Source: Salticus scenicus
Taxonomy: Eukaryota > Arthropoda > Arachnida > Araneae > Salticidae
Assembly (NCBI GenBank): GCA_963930645.1
Contig: OZ005652.1
Span: 355,571,102 to 355,635,101 of the forward strand
Direction: 5' to 3'
DNA: 64,000 nt
The notes under the pieces were generated by a model, which was given only the letters and a program-made list of their open reading frames with translations, did no database searches and was not told where the DNA came from. How positions within the stretch are numbered: position 1 is the first letter of the stretch; the number at the start of each line of letters is the position of its first letter. Position numbers and translations under genes: made by a program. Below are positions 11,687-24,786 of this stretch, one piece after another.

Positions 11687-11950
11687 ATGTCGCATTTTGT
11701 ACCAAGTAAAGAGTATATTTTTGGAGAATTTCATTGTACTATTTTATTCAAATTATACATGCAGCTGAAGCACACAGAATTTTTATTCTGATTTACGGTA
11801 AGCATGCTCTGTCGGAAAAGGCATGCAAAGACTGGGAAAACATTTCAAAAATAAGGATTTTGATCTAGGAGATAAAGAAAGCTATAGCACATCAAAAGCT
11901 TTCGAATGCAAAGAATTAGAGGAATTACTGAATGAAGACTTATACTATAA
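11687..11950 (+). pseudogene. mariner transposase, N-terminal remnant
   Basis: Starts at an ATG followed by SHFVPSKE, the common start of one mariner subgroup. After a frameshift it continues AAEAHRI...YGKHALSEKACKDW, then after another shift FKNKDFDLGDKE...ECKELEELLNED. This is the paired helix-turn-helix DNA-binding region of mariner (AAE.hr....YGe.alse..c..Wf..F..gdFdLeD). The match ends near 11950, before the catalytic domain, where unrelated DNA follows. At least two frameshifts make it a pseudogene. Confidence 0.75.
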
Positions 11951-14238
11951 GTTTAATGCTCCAACTACTCCCTCCCGCTGCTCGATGTCTTTTTCTAATC
12001 AAGTTTGTCCTTTTACTTCATCCGGTGTTAGACCTTTTTTATTTATTTATTTATTTATTTATTTAACATTGTGAGTTTTTTTTTCCTCCTATGCTTTTTC
12101 TATAGACTTTTGACAGATTTTTTGTCGTTTTTCTATGGATTTCTAGCTTTTTTTTTTCGTGTTTTCTACATTGTAAAGTGCGGTGGTTCCCACCCACCTC
12201 AACCACCACCGTGTCTTACACTAGGCGAGACGTTTTAAGCCCTCGGCTATTACACTAGACACTAGCTGACACTAGATCTAGGTACTAGCTGAACTTGCAA
12301 AACCATCACAATGAGGTGGCACAACAGATTCAAAACGTTTAAAAGCATTAGGGATGATCCAAAATCACAGAGTGACCGTGTACCTTAATAAGAAACAAAA
12401 CAAAAACCAAATTAAAAAATAAAATAAAATAAAAATAATAACAGCGATAATTTATTCAAGGTCCTAATATATTAACTATAATAATATTAGCTGATAAGTA
12501 AGTTGTTAATACTATAATCGCTACTATGTAAATAAATAAATAAATATTAAATTTTCTCCTGCACATGAAGAAATGTAAAAATTAAAATGGATTTAAAAAA
12601 ATAAATAAATAAATAAACCCTCAATTTTAGAATCCCCCCCCCTTTTTTGTTTAAATAGTGTGTTTTTGGCACGGATTAATCGTGCTTGGCATGAAAGCTA
12701 ATTCAGCATTACATTAAAGAGATTTAGTTATTTATAATTTAAAATTTTGATGCTGAAGTGGTTAAGTTAACTAAGTTAAGATTGAGAAATGGAGACCACA
12801 CATTCCTCACAGTGGCGCTCATTTACGCTCGACATACCCCCCCCCCTCCCCCCTCCGATCGAGTATACTTTACCGGCTCTAATAATGTGCTGGAATTTTT
12901 TTAAAAGACTAGTTTTTCCATGATTTTCATATTTTTCTTCAACGTACAAAATGCTAAGATTTGTACTCTCTGTGCATGAAACTTAATGCAGAGATATGAA
13001 TAAAACAAATTTTTGCCTGATGTATATATTGTTTTACATTTATAAAATTTCAAGTTTAATACTATCGGTTTATTGTATTGTGCTATCTTTAAAATCCAAT
13101 AAACAATAGACGATTTTATATGGTTCTAACCATTTTCTTATTTACTTTATTTATTTTTTTTATTATTTTTGGTAAGAATATAAGAAATAATAAATTTTCA
13201 TATATTAAAAATGTGCTTGAAATTATTATTGGATGAGTTGTAAGTCTGTGTTTGAAGTACAGTTATGTGGTCAATTTTTTAAGGCTCATCATAACAGAAC
13301 CTACTGTTTAAAACGGATTCCAGATAACTACGGGGTAAGCACTCATAAATGGGACTTCCAACCCAGCCCCTGAGAAAGACATATGAAGAACGAAGAATTA
13401 AATGAAGACTTCGAAGTAAAGTCATAATAAAAGAAAAAAATAAAATAATTTATTTTTTAAAATAAATATTTATTAAAATTTATCTATATATGTTTTACAA
13501 TTTTTCATCTATTGTTATATCTCATAAAAAAAAATAATAATAATAAAAAAAGTAACATTTTAAGAACTTTTTTAATTGCGTACTTTTGTTAAGTAATATG
13601 CAATAAATGCCATATTCCATAAATTAATCTCAGTTATTTCCTTTTGAAGTAATGTACAGTAAACATAAAATTATCACAGACTCCAAAAATTACTTAACAA
13701 TTCTATCAAATTCATTAATTTTAATAATTTTGCTTGCATTTGAATTATCCGTGCAAATTCTACACATTTCGCATGATTGTACATTAAAAAGGTTATTTTG
13801 AAGTAATTATATATAATTAAAATAATGGGATTGCATTCAAAATATCTCAAGGTACTTTATCACTTTACAGACTAAAATTCCTTGGTAATGAAATATATTT
13901 ATCAACAATATAGTTCACAAAATTGTTGCGTAACAGGATAATTATACAATAATTTGGAACTGCCATCCATTAAAATTCTTCACGTACAACATTAAACAAA
14001 ATTTATTTCTTTAATGACAATTTATGTGGCTATATATTTTGATTTAAAATTTTTAAAAGAATTATTATGCAAAATACAGTATCTAATTAAAAAGGCATAT
14101 GCACTAAATTGAATAATTAATATCAAAAAAATAATTTGTTAATCGTAGATTTGAAATTTAAATAAATGAATGATGAACAGATCAACTTATATAAATACCA
14201 AGGATGAAATATATAGTGCAGGGGGAAAGTATATAATG

Positions 14239-14311
<73 letters not shown>

Positions 14312-15077
14312 TATACTACTTCACTTCATAGATGTGTACTTTGTAAAAATGTTGCATATTTCTAATGATTTTTTACTTATTTGAATTTGTATTACAGAAT
14401 ATTACAAATTCATTATTTTCAAGAAATGAAATGTCATAAACATATTACACTATAAGTTTAAATTTCACTTGATAAATGAATAAACTATACAGGAAACCTA
14501 AAGGGTAAATATTTAATTCTCACCAGAATTCGAAAATTTACAAAACATTTTGTAAATATTCACTTTATCAAAGCGAAGCAGAATATTTATGAAAACACAT
14601 TTTGGAAATCTATTAGAGATGGTTTTCCCTAATGACTTTTATGCTTTCTGTTTCCATGAATATACTTCATCTAGATTTCATAAATTATTTATTTTCGAAC
14701 TTTAAAATAGCTTTAACATTCGGAAAATTTTTGCTTATTTTGCATAATTTTGTTTTGGTCAAACTAATTTAAAGTCATCAACATGATTATTTAGAATTAT
14801 CATAATCTATTTCCACTTAATACTTTATACAAATGACGAAAGAAAAAAAAGCTATATATATATATATATATATATAAATATATATATTTCAATATGTGAC
14901 AAATTAACTTCTTTAAAGTGAAAATAATAATTAAAATTTTCAAATTTACTTTTATCTTTTAGTAATGTTTGATACTATATAAAATAAAAGATATTAAAAA
15001 ATAAATTGGATAATTACATTTAATTTACTACAATTTAAATATCCTAAAATTACATTAACTACTGACTAGTTTAACGT

Positions 15078-15109
<32 letters not shown>

Positions 15110-15511
15110 CAAAATCGCATAATACTGTGTAGAAATCCCCCCCCCCCCACCCAAACCGAAAAAAAAAAAAAAAAAAAAAAAAAAAGAAAGAAAAAATATA
15201 AATAAATGAGTAAATAAAAAATGAATAGATAAATAAATAAAATAAAACAAATAAATGAAATTAAAATTAAAAAGACCATATTTGCATAATACGTTGCTAT
15301 GAACGGTTTTTTATGCTTTACTTTTCAATGATCCAGGGTGATTGTGAAGGTTATTTTTTATTTCCATATAAAATTAGGCCAAATGATCATGCAGGGAAAA
15401 TCCGGACAAGATCCCAGGTTGAATTTTTAAATCATTAAACAAAGTATTTAAATTATTAAATTATCTCTCTTTCTAATTATATATATATATATATTATAGT
15501 AGAGTTGTGTC

Positions 15512-15553
<42 letters not shown>

Positions 15554-16416
15554 CTTCAGAATTCATGTACGTGTTCTTGAGAGGAGCGTTTTATCTTAGA
15601 ATAAATCTCCCGCTTTTTACTTTGGTCCAGAAATATTAGTAGGCAGTGGGGTTTTGCCTGAACTGTTTTATTATTTATTTTCAATTGACTATCGAATTCT
15701 TCTCCACAGTGATATTATTTTGTTATTCATACATTCAAACTTTATGTTAAGATGTATTAATTATTTAATATTAGGAATTTTATTTCGAAATTTGAAAGAA
15801 CAATATTAAGCCGCTCTCAATAAACAATAAAATACATTGAAATTATTTCAAGGTGAATTTAGAAAAGCAGGACTTATAATTACAAGAACTTGTGCAGTTA
15901 CTTTTTCCTTCCCCTTTTCTCTAGAAAACTGTAGTTCAATAATAGATAACTTTATGAACTTTCAGGAAAATTGTACATGAAAATATATGAATGGAAGGTA
16001 TTTATGCATTACGATTGTAGATTTTTTAATAAAATGTAATTATATGGAACGATACCTGAAACTTCACACCGGGCACAAAATTTAAAGCAATAATGATAAT
16101 TTAAAAATTAAATATTAGAATTATTTTACAGTTGGTTTAAAAAATGAAGTGTTTATTAATATGTTATTGTACCGAGATATTATACTAAAATAACAGTGAA
16201 ATAAATCTAATAATTAATATCCTAAATATATATGTATATTGTTATTTTGGACCGGTGTAATATTTAACCATTGATTTCTCTATCAGTAAAAATGACTATT
16301 TTTGACAAATGAGGTGTCACAGGGGGGGAGGGGGGAGGGAAAAAAAACTTTTTTCGAAACTTTATCGTGCATTGTATTTGTCTATGGCGGTGGTATAAAA
16401 TACTTTTATTTTATTT

Positions 16417-16455
<39 letters not shown>

Positions 16456-16772
16456 TTTTGAAATTGAATAAAATCTTCCGATCGTCCATGTACCTACCGT
16501 ACATATCCCGAATTGAAAAAACAAAAAGTTTTCTCAGTAAAAAAAGAAAAAAAAATTGTTATATTTTCTCATGCTATACCATGAAAGCATAGCGCATGAC
16601 AGAAACAGCAACAAATAAAAAATAAAAAAATCTGTTGTGTAACAGCCACATGACTTCCATTACCCAGTACTACACACATTATAAACATTTTTGATTTAAA
16701 TAATTAACAAAATTGCTCTATCCGACAAATAAGTTATTTAAAATAATAATTAGAAAAATAATAATGGGCGGA
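11951..16772. other. Long AT-rich stretch with simple repeats, no gene
   Basis: No gene is supported over about 4.8 kb. Simple repeats include (TTTA)n at about 12040-12063, (CA)n running into (TA)n at about 14239-14310, a (TA)n tract at about 14855-14885, poly-T at 15080-15109, poly-C and poly-A at 15137-15185, poly-T at 15517-15547, and (TTTA)n at about 16411-16459. The region 12180-12310 has normal base composition and a cluster of CACTAG words but no frame. Open frames at 14123 and 16302 are translated simple repeats. Confidence 0.6.
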
Positions 16773-17662
16773 CCTGAAATTGAGCTATTTATACAGGACG
16801 CCTATCAATTTTCCTGAACTAACCAACTATATCATTCGAAAGGACATCTAATAGAGTGTTGATATAGCAAATTTGAAGAAAATCGTTAGAGCCGTTTTTG
16901 AGATACGGACTTGCGGTCCCACTTCCTGTTTCCGATGTCCCACTTCCGGTTAAACTCAATTATTGACAGGAAAACAATAATTACATACAAAAGCATATTT
17001 AAAAGTGAGTTAAAATGGCGAGTTTGAAAAAAATCCGTACAACCATTTTTAAAGGAACGCCTTTGCGAGGCCTGAAATTGAGCTATTTATATAGGACGCC
17101 TATCAATTTTCCTGAACTAACCAACTATATCATTCGAAAGGACATCTAATAGAGTGTTTATATAGCAAGTTTCAAGAAAATCGTTAGAGCCGTTTTTGAG
17201 ATACGGACTTACGGCCCCACTTCCGGTTTCCGGTGTCCCACTTCCGGTTAAACCCAATTGTTGACAGGAAAACAATAATTACATACAAAAGCATATTTAA
17301 AAGTGAGTTAAAATGGAGAGTTTGAAAAAAAATCCGTACAACCGTTTTTAAAGGAACGCCTTTGCGAGGCCTGAAATTGAGCTATTTATACAGGGCGCCT
17401 ATCATTTTTCCTGAACTAACCAACTATATCATTCGAAAGGACATCTAATAGAGTGTTTATATAGCAAGTTTGAAGAAAATCGTTTGAGCCGTTTTTGAGA
17501 TACGGACTTACGATCCCACTTCCGGTTTCCGATGTCCCACTTCCGGTTTTTCAATTTTCACCAAAATTTGGAAATTTCATCTGTACACCAGACGTATTTC
17601 AATTATAAAGTTTCGTAGCTCTATCTTTTTTAGTTTCTGAGCTATAATAGCCAGAAGATTCT

Positions 17663-17741
<79 letters not shown>

Positions 17742-17882
17742 TACACACAGACCAATTGCCAAAAACCACTTTTTTGGACTCAGGGGACCTTAAAACGTGT
17801 AAATCAGGTGAAAACCCGATATCGAATTTTCAGACCGAATACAATACTTCCATTACCTACGGTAGTAGGGTAAGGGAAGTAA
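16773..17882. repeat. Tandem array, 298-bp unit, with (CA)n-containing tail
   Basis: The word CCTGAAATTGAGCTATTTAT starts units at 16773, 17071 and 17370. Units 1 and 2 are 298-299 bp and differ at few positions; unit 3 breaks off near 17548. Each unit contains two or more copies of CCCACTTCCGGT. A unique tail follows with (CA)n at about 17663-17746 and an end rich in GGTAAGGGAAGTAAAAA. No coding capacity. It looks like a non-autonomous repeat with internal tandem copies. Confidence 0.85.
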
Positions 17883-18242
17883 AAAGGATGAAAAGAAATG
17901 ACATTATTAGATCGCTCATGTACTACAAATTTTAAGAATATACGAAATTTCCACTAGTTTTTATTTATTTATTTGTTGTAAATGTATTCTATTGAATGTC
18001 TTTAAATAAGCTTGGCTTTTTCAGCGCTCTACGTAATTGTAGCTAAAATGGGGCTTGAGTAAGCTATTTGTATAAAAACAGTTCAAATGATACTCTTGAA
18101 GATTCTGAAAAAAGTGGATAAAATAAAAAATAAATAAAATTCTAGTCAGGGGAATACACTAAATTACAAACAAGCTACAATTTTCAATGCAAACATATTT
18201 ATTAACGCATACCTCTTTCATATTTTAAGGGACTGTTTACTG

Positions 18243-18475
18243 GAGCAAACGATATTGTTCAATGTGGGTTCCATCATTGAGCTGTAAAATCTGCAGCCTA
18301 TGCCAAGAGTTGAACAGCGGACTGCCAGAGATTTTTCGCACATACAGTGTTATGCGGTCCTTCAAGCCACCCAGGGTTATAGAATTTCCATGATAAACCA
18401 AACTCTTTAAATGGCCCCATAACCGAAATTCATACGGATTAAGATAGGGAGAACGTCCGGTGACGGTGTGGAAAA
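18243..18475 (-). pseudogene. mariner-like transposase, C-terminal remnant
   Basis: The minus strand reads GRSPYLNPYEFRLWGHLKSL and on through VYHG....L..LKDRI, matching the pattern PRSPDLNPcDFwLWG.lKd.VY......dLk.rI around the last catalytic Asp of mariner-like transposases. Here the position usually Asp (NPcD) reads Glu, and SPD reads SPY. About 77 codons are visible without the earlier domains. A terminal-like sequence, CAGGCCATTATGGCCACCCTG, lies at about 18763-18783 and may be the 5' end of the same element. Confidence 0.65.
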
Positions 18476-18789
18476 GGAATGGCTAATCACTCTGTCACCA
18501 GTAAAATTTTGCTGCAAAATTCTTTGCAAGATGTAAGAATAACAGTTTTAAATGTTGTATGGTTTGAAAATATTGAAATAGACCACAGTTATTTATTACA
18601 TATCATTTCAAGCTTTTGACTGTAATATGTCCCCTAGTGTTTTTAAATTTTATTTATTTATTTTTGATTTTATTGCAGAATCATTGAGCACATGCTTTGA
18701 AATGCTGGCATACAAAAGTTTGACTCAATTTGCGTTTTAGTTACAGCTACAACAGCGCTGAACAGGCCATTATGGCCACCCTGTATTTT

Positions 18790-19915
18790 TGCATTTCTAT
18801 CCGCATTATTTATTTTGTTTACACACAAATCTCAATACTGCATTGTGAATCAAATGCTGCACCTCCAAGCTTATTTTAATATAATAAAAAATTAGCAAAA
18901 GATTCGGCATTATCTAAACAACCCATAACTCACCACGAGGAGTTGGCTGTATTTCAAGTTTAGCATATGATGCAATGGCGAGTCATTAAAATGCTTTAAA
19001 ATATGACACACTATAATGGATGGTCAATATAGGCTTCTATTTGAAGAATGACACCATTTTTTCCAAACGGTATTAATATTAGTACTAACATATCCAACAA
19101 AATTTAGATCTTCAAGCAAAAACTCTTTTTCGTTCAAGACTGATACCAATATATTTTGCTTTTCAGGAACTTAGAGAAATACGGCCAGCATCCCAATTAA
19201 TTTCATGAAGTGTTGTTAATCCCACTCTTTTTTTTCCTACCAATAATTTTGCAGATAAGGAGGAGTTTGTTGAATTAATGGAAGTGTATCAGGGAAAATG
19301 TCGACATATAACTGGACTAAATTAATTCATTCAAAACGGCGCATCTTTTTGGAGACCTTCCCTAGAATCAAAATTTAAATAATATTCAGGAATGGAAACA
19401 ATCAACAAAAGCCACATCTCTGGAGATATTTACCTGTGAAATGTCAATTTTAAATTATGAAAACTTTTTGTACATTATTTCATTTTATAGTATATCTGTT
19501 TAATTTTGCAATATTTTTAAATATGATGGTGAAGTTTTGTACACTTGTCAGCTTCTTCAATAAAACTAAAGAGTTAAAACTGAGTGCAAGCAAAAAATTG
19601 AGGGCTTTCTCCAATTTAGTTTTCAGACCGGCAAAAGCCTAATGGAGTTCGTACTCCCTGACAATTTTCCAGGTAAATTTTAGGAATTTAGAAATTTTCT
19701 ATCTTTATACAACCACTAATTTTGTGAAAAAACCTTTATGGTATTTTTTATACTAACATACCGTGTCTAAACACAATAGAGATTATTGTATGAAAATATT
19801 GTAGAAATAAAGACAGAAATTGCTCATTTCTGAAAGAGAGCAGGAAAAAGGACGGGGACAGGAAAAAGGACGGGGACTACGAATTCTGTCTAAATTTCAA
19901 TAAAATAAAATAGTT

Positions 19916-19950
<35 letters not shown>

Positions 19951-20606
19951 TAATTGAAATGAAAATATTTCAAACAAAAAGAATTTTAGGATTTGCGTTT
20001 TGAACATTTTCGTGTGGAAGATTATAACTTTAATAAATAATAAATTGTGGGCAGAGTCAAACATATCACATTACATATACTATGATATGCTTGGACGAGA
20101 TGATATTACCCGTCTTTTCGGCTCGGAAATGTACTGCACACGCGGTGTACAATCCTTATCAAATGGGTTAATTGTCGCAGGAAGTAGTGTAGGAAAGCTG
20201 CACCCTTTATAACAGTGAGTATCACACTCATGAACAACGCCAAATTAGGTCAGAAGACACAAAAACTTTCATATTGAAAAATAAATTTACTAATTTTAAG
20301 TTAAATGCATTACCTAATAAGTTAAATTAATTTTGTAATGTTATCAGGTGTTTTTCTTCTCCTTCTTCTTCTTCTTCTTATTTTATTTATTTATTTTTCT
20401 TTAACTTTCTGTAATTGTTTTTAAATTTATTTAGTTTTTCTGATTTTTTAATTATTAAGTTTGAATATCCACTTCAGATACAAAAATATTTGTTTACAAA
20501 ATCTTTAAAAAAAAATAGCATTTAAATGTAATCTTTATTATTAATAATTTGACTGTAGTTATATCTAAGTTCACTTTCTCCCTACTCATATGCGCAATTA
20601 CACCTA
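18790..20606. other. No gene recognised
   Basis: AT-rich DNA with a poly-T tract at 19921-19949 and CTT-rich repeats at about 20355-20380. A 16-bp word, GGAAAAAGGACGGGGA, occurs twice in tandem near 19845-19877. An open frame at 20000..20212 has less biased composition than its surroundings but matches no family I recognise, so it is not called. Confidence 0.5.
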
Positions 20607-20899
20607 CTGTATAATAGGGTGGTTCCGAAAAATCGATTTTTTATTTCGGAATCGCGTTACCGCTCAAAAGTTGTAGTTTGGTATCCTCAATTGGAAGAAA
20701 AAAAAAATCTAAGTTGACATCTTCATTTCACGCACGAAGCTGTAAGTTTGAAAAAATATGTTAAAAATTTAAATTTCAAAAAAAATAACAAAACTAGTTT
20801 TTTAGTAATTTTTAGTTCCCCATCATACTATATATATGGGGAACTTAAGTAATCGTGAAATATTTCGACCTCGGTTTTTTGACTTTTTTATACGTTTTC

Positions 20900-21910
20900 A
20901 GGTGTGAGGAATCCGAAAATGACAAAATTTGTATGGTGTCTGTCTGTAGGGTGTCTGTTAGTGTGTCAGTGTGTCAGTCCGTTAGTGTGTTATTCCGTTA
21001 GTCTGTTAACACGATATCTCACGAACAAGTGATCGCAGAGAGGTTAGAAGAGTTTAAAATATTACTTTTGATACTGGCAAGAACTGTATTCATTTGCAAC
21101 ATTCGAATTAAAACACTTCGTAAGTTATGAGAAATTTACGATTCTCTTAACATGGTAGAATAGGACAAAATTTCACTTAAACGTGCATTAAATGGAAACT
21201 TTTTACATTAAAAATGTCGGAACAGTTTTAAAATATCAGTTTTAATGCCGGAATGAACATCATTAACTATAAATATGCTACTCTGAAATTTTCGCAAGTT
21301 ATTGGAAATTTACGAATTTCTTAACATGGCAGTATAGGGCAAAAAAAAAAAACATAAACTTCAATTTTTAGAGATATTTTCATCGTAAAGATCTCAGACT
21401 ACTTTTGAAATATTATTTAGAACACTGGAATGAATATTAATGACTATGAATTTTCCAATATAAAAATTTCGTAAGTTATTGGAAACTTACGAATTTCTTA
21501 ACAAGGCAGAATAGAGCAAAATTTCACAGAAACGTCAATCTTGAGGGATATTTTCATCGTAAAGATGTCAAACCACTTTTTAAATATTATTTTGGATACT
21601 GGCATGACTATCATAGACAATGATTTTTCCAATTTAAAAAATTCGTAAGTTATTTGAAATTTACGATTTACTTAAAATTTCAGAATAATTGAGCATAAAC
21701 TTCCATTTTGAGGATCATAAATACATTAGACAACTTCAAAATTACATTTATGATATTTGTTTGAACATGATTGAATACAAATATTCTAATAGGAAAATTT
21801 CGTAAATTATTCGTAATTTACGATTTTATAAACATAGCGAAATTGTAAATTTTTCATATAAATATGAATTTTGAGGATTATTGCATTGGAAATAGTAGCA
21901 TGAAAACTAA
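20900..21910. repeat. Degenerate 174-bp tandem array inside the transposon
   Basis: The word GTAAGTTATNNGAAATTTACGA recurs at about 21120, 21294, 21471, 21645 and 21802 (steps 174, 177, 174, 157). Each unit also has a TTAACATGGCAGAATAGGGCAAAA-like block and a block around TACTGGAATGAACATCATTA. Copies differ by roughly a fifth. It is headed by a GTCTGTCTGTAGGGTGTCTG-rich stretch at about 20936-21005 followed by ACACGATATCTCACGAACAA. This may be a separate repeat inserted into the transposon. Confidence 0.8.
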
Positions 21911-22456
21911 ACAACAGAATTGACCCTGATAAAATAAATTAATAGATTAGAATAAGATAAATATATCGAAGTGAACAGTGGATAGCCTATTAGGTGGGGA
22001 TTTCATTGTGTCACTGTATCAAGCTTTGGTGAAATTCATTCCTTTTAACATGATTATAACATGTCTCCCATTAGAAATTTATGAGAACATGAATATGATG
22101 GAGAACTGAGCAGAGTCCACCTATTCCAGCTAGTTTATAATGCAACAATCATAAATTGTCAGTATACAGCGTAGTTTGAACCTAAAAAAGCATTTTATAG
22201 CTTTTACATAATATCTTTAGTTCGTGCATACGTCTTAAATTGGGCTAAAATCACCTAAAATTTAAAATTTACGTGTTTAATATACAATAATACATACATG
22301 ATATATTTACGTTTCAAAAATATTTAAAAATTCTAAATTTGTTGAATATAACATTTTATTACAGTATTATACGTACAAGTATAGTTACACACACATTTAT
22401 TTGTAAATATTAACATTGCATGCCATAGCTAATTACAGAATGATTTATAGACTTTA

Positions 22457-22487
<31 letters not shown>

Positions 22488-22589
22488 GTCTTTAAGATTC
22501 CTCAAATGTGTTGGACATTTGCGCATTGTTTTAAATTGATATTTATAGTCAAATGATGGCATAGTTCACATTTAGAGCAAAGTTGTCCT

Positions 22590-24001
22590 TATCAAACCAT
22601 CCCTATTCTCCTCTCCACATACTTTAGTACAAGTTTCTGTTACGAGCTTTACAATTCTTTCGACACTTTGTAAGTGGCAAGGGAATTTAGATGGAACTCT
22701 GGGAGAACATTAGTACTAATAAGTTCTTCAAGGCTGTGCGTTGACACATTGCTCATTGTTGGAGGAGGTGTAAGTTTGCACTTGGACCAATCAATAAATT
22801 CAATGTAATTTGAAGCTGCAAAATTGATGCTCGCTCGTTGAAAAGTTCGCATCGATTTCCCTTTTGGTTCTTGTTTTCTTGCTTTTATCAATCTTCGAAA
22901 AGCTAGCTGTCTCACGTGCACTCTCTCATCTAGTACCATTGAAATTAAAAGATTTCCGGGATGACAAAAATACGCATGTCTCTGAATGACAGGATCAATT
23001 ATTATACATATCCTGTCGGGCAGCTGTCTTGTCTTCTGTACTAATTTAAACACGTGAACTGCTCCAAACTTTACTGAGGGATGTATTTTAATTCCAAACC
23101 ATACTGGAGCGTATATCTTCATAATATAGCTGACCAGCAGTTTAATTTCATTTAGAAGGTTTTACTTCAGAAATATATAGTCTTAAGATCCTATTTGTAC
23201 AAGTTAACTATCTAGAGTTACTAAGAGGACCAGAATCTTTCACAGCGAGATCTGGCGCCACTCTCCAGTCTTGATTGTTCGATAAATATTAAGTAAATAC
23301 TGTTGGTTCTTGCTTAAGTCAATTTTGGTCACATTTATCTCCTTACTATTAATCGTTTCAAAATTAGCAACAGGGAGTTTTTCACAGTCAGTCAACGTCT
23401 TGCCAATTTGTCCTGAGAAACTTGTGGTCCTGTAGTATCACCATCTACACTTTGAAACAAATGTCTGAACTGAAGTTCGTTGAAATGTAATAAACCTATA
23501 AACCATTGTAAAGGGAGACCAAGTTTAAGCTCAAGGATATGAATAACATCGTTTTTCCATCCTGTGTTAGTCGCTGTTCCACCACATCTATTTGCGAAAA
23601 GCTTAACATAATCAAAGTTATTTTTTTCTAAATAGCAAAAGATGCTATTAGCTATTTCACTTCTAGTGGCCCTTGGAGGTGTTAAATGTCCCAGATACTT
23701 TTCTCCGGGCTCTAAATGACTTTCTTAAAGAGTAGCACCTACTATGGTAATCCTTTATCAATTTAACAATACGTTCATGACTGACCGTTGGTATAGAAGA
23801 TTTACAGTACATTTCTTCTACTTGAGCAGCAATGCAATCTGAAATCTTTGAAAAAGATTCGTTTTTTACAGATTTTGTTGTTTCTTCAAAACAAGCTAAC
23901 AAAACATCTGCACATGTGGGTAACACATTTTGACTTAACGCTTTTGGTGCACCGAAAAACGGACAAACACTTAAGCGTTTAGAAGTTTTCGGGGTTCCCA
24001 T
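22590..24001 (-). pseudogene. Transposon-encoded protein of a repeated arthropod family, decayed
   Basis: The frame opens with ATG at 24001 (start MGTPKTSKRLSVCPFFG) and runs 112 codons to a stop. It resumes in other frames with a block around NTGWKNDVIHILE, LPLQWFIGLLHFNEL.FRH near 23550-23480, and a 157-codon open stretch at 23122..22649 with APVWFGIK, LPDRICIIIDPVIQR, FIDWS. After a further shift, CHLQSVERIVKLVTE follows near 22660-22610. The C-x-H and CH.Q.VER.VK blocks and the HxNEL..RH block are shared by a family of repeated arthropod proteins that I associate with DNA transposons. Its catalytic residues are not established here. Several frameshifts and stops show it is inactive. Confidence 0.7.
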
Positions 24002-24786
24002 TATTTATTATTAGGGAGAACAATATAACAAAACTTGAGCATACAAATCTCAATATCTTTACAAAATAATCCACTCAAAGCGAAATACGCTGCACTTTTT
24101 TATTCACTTACTGTTACAAATTAAAGATGCTGCTTGCTTAGCGGCTACTAACTGACTGGCAAAGTGATAACAGAGCCTTTAAACTGTCCACTAGAATGTG
24201 TCTACTGTTTAGACAAGTCGGCAGTGGAATAATACTGCGACTGCAAGGCGCCAACTTAGCACTTGCCGGTCAGTTACAGTTCGTGCTCAGTTTTTGACTT
24301 TTTTTTTTTTTTTTTTTTTCAAATTTTAAGCCTCATGCGCAAACAGAATATATCATCTAAATGTTATATATATATTTTTTTAGGTTGAAATTACGCTATA
24401 TACTAACAATTTATTCCTGTTGCATTATAAAAAATTACAGAAAAACTAATTTTATTATTTTTTTTGAAAATTTCAATTTTTAACATACTTTTTCAAACTT
24501 TCAGCCTAATCAGCGAACTGAAGATGCCAACTTAGAATTTTTTTTTTTTTTTCCCCCTATTGAGGATACCAAACTACAACTTTTGAGAGGTAACGCGATA
24601 CCGAAATAAAAAAATCGATTTTTTCGAACCAGCCTACTGTATAAGGAGAGATTGCACGAAATAACTCTCTTGGTTTCATCACAGCTCTTTCTTTAAATTA
24701 TAGTATAACAACAAAATAGCAATGGAAATGCATAGAAAACAAATGAACTCTGCAATAGTTCAACAAAAAATTATATATATATATAT

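Larger units (their letters stand above)
20615..24636. mobile_element. 4-kb DNA transposon with about 205-bp TIRs and 8-bp duplication
   Basis: The left end starts TAGGGTGGTTCCGAAAAATC and the right end is the complement of TAGGCTGGTTCGAAAAAATC. The inverted repeats extend about 205 bp (20615 to about 20820; about 24425 to 24636). CTGTATAA at 20607-20614 and 24637-24644 is an exact 8-bp target duplication. The minus strand at 24001..22590 encodes a decayed protein of a family repeated in arthropod genomes. Between that and the left TIR lies a 174-bp tandem array. The 8-bp duplication and TAGGG start suggest hAT or a related superfamily; I cannot place it further. Confidence 0.85.

Noticed and set aside
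17577..17762. Cys/Val repeat frame
   Set aside because: Translation of (CA)n.
20000..20212. 70-codon plus frame with normal composition
   Set aside because: No domain, no splice or promoter context and no recognised relative.
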